The position numbers were made by a program, and so were the translations under genes. This document shows positions 20,843-20,887 of a DNA stretch of 20,887 nt, piece after piece (positions within the stretch are counted from its first letter, which is position 1; each line of letters begins with the position of its first letter). The notes under the pieces are model-generated. The model did not search any database. It saw only the letters and a list, made by a program, of their open reading frames with translations, and was not told the DNA's origin. This DNA comes from an uncultured Clostridia bacterium (GTDB lineage: Bacteria; Bacillota; Clostridia; Oscillospirales; Oscillospiraceae): the NCBI GenBank assembly GCA_946006895.1, contig CAMFZO010000009.1:1-20887 (forward strand), read 5' to 3'.

Positions 20843-20887
20843 CTGTCTCTTATACACATCTCCGAGCCCACGAGACGTAGAGGAATC
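20843..20887 (+). other. Sequencing adapter read-through (Nextera read 2 plus index)
   Basis: Bases 20843-20861 are the 19-bp mosaic end (ctgtctcttatacacatct). Bases 20862-20876 are ccgagcccacgagac, the Nextera read-2 adapter. Bases 20877-20884, gtagagga, match an 8-base i7 index (N712 by memory), and 20885-20887 (atc) begin the P7 sequence. None of it is genomic. Confidence 0.97.

Overview
The window is a single assembled contig, not a clean genomic excerpt. It opens with 17 bases of the Tn5 mosaic end (Nextera) and closes with 45 bases of mosaic end, read-2 adapter and index. The biological sequence is therefore about 18..20842. Gene content, Firmicute-type ribosome binding sites, moderately high GC and a conjugative-element toolkit typical of gut clostridia suggest an anaerobic Clostridia bacterium, probably Oscillospiraceae-like. 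This placement is inference; there is no marker gene here that settles it.

Region 1 (about 18..6070) is one end of an integrative and mobilizable element. In order it carries a sigma-70 region-4-like regulator (5' end at the contig edge), a terminator, a small excisionase-like HTH protein with an unusual leader, and a second terminator. A hairpin-rich segment follows, ending in a candidate pMV158-type oriT directly upstream of a MobV relaxase. Next come a small unknown protein, a RepA-like zinc-finger/AAA helicase, an array of six 9-bp iterons in two opposed triplets, and a tyrosine integrase with its own promoter. The element can plausibly excise (Int plus Xis-like), replicate or unwind (helicase plus iterons) and be mobilised by a helper (MobV plus oriT). 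No coupling protein or type IV secretion genes and no obvious cargo are visible.

Region 2 (6071..6372) is a tRNA-Thr/tRNA-Tyr operon on the minus strand with a perfect consensus promoter and a rho-independent terminator. It abuts the integrase end of the element, so tRNA-Tyr or its flank is the likely integration neighbourhood.

Region 3 (6400..10292) is ordinary chromosome: a GNAT acetyltransferase (-), an RsmF-like rRNA m5C methyltransferase (+), a TrmH/SpoU rRNA or tRNA 2'-O-methyltransferase (-), and a DUF4349 lipoprotein (+).

Region 4 (10299..14841, minus) is a tightly packed glycerol operon: a GlpA-like FAD dehydrogenase with a C-terminal Fe-S domain, a second FAD/NAD oxidoreductase, a four-cysteine DUF1667 protein and glycerol kinase. 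Together they would phosphorylate glycerol and oxidise glycerol-3-phosphate.

Region 5 (15092..18030, plus) holds an aldo/keto reductase with two 4Fe-4S motifs, a DUF1893 protein and a flavodoxin, all joined by 4-bp overlaps, then a ZIP metal transporter with a strong terminator. Region 6 (18036..20842, minus) is a large FtsX-type ABC permease with an extracytoplasmic coiled coil, preceded by the last 28 codons of its ATPase partner.
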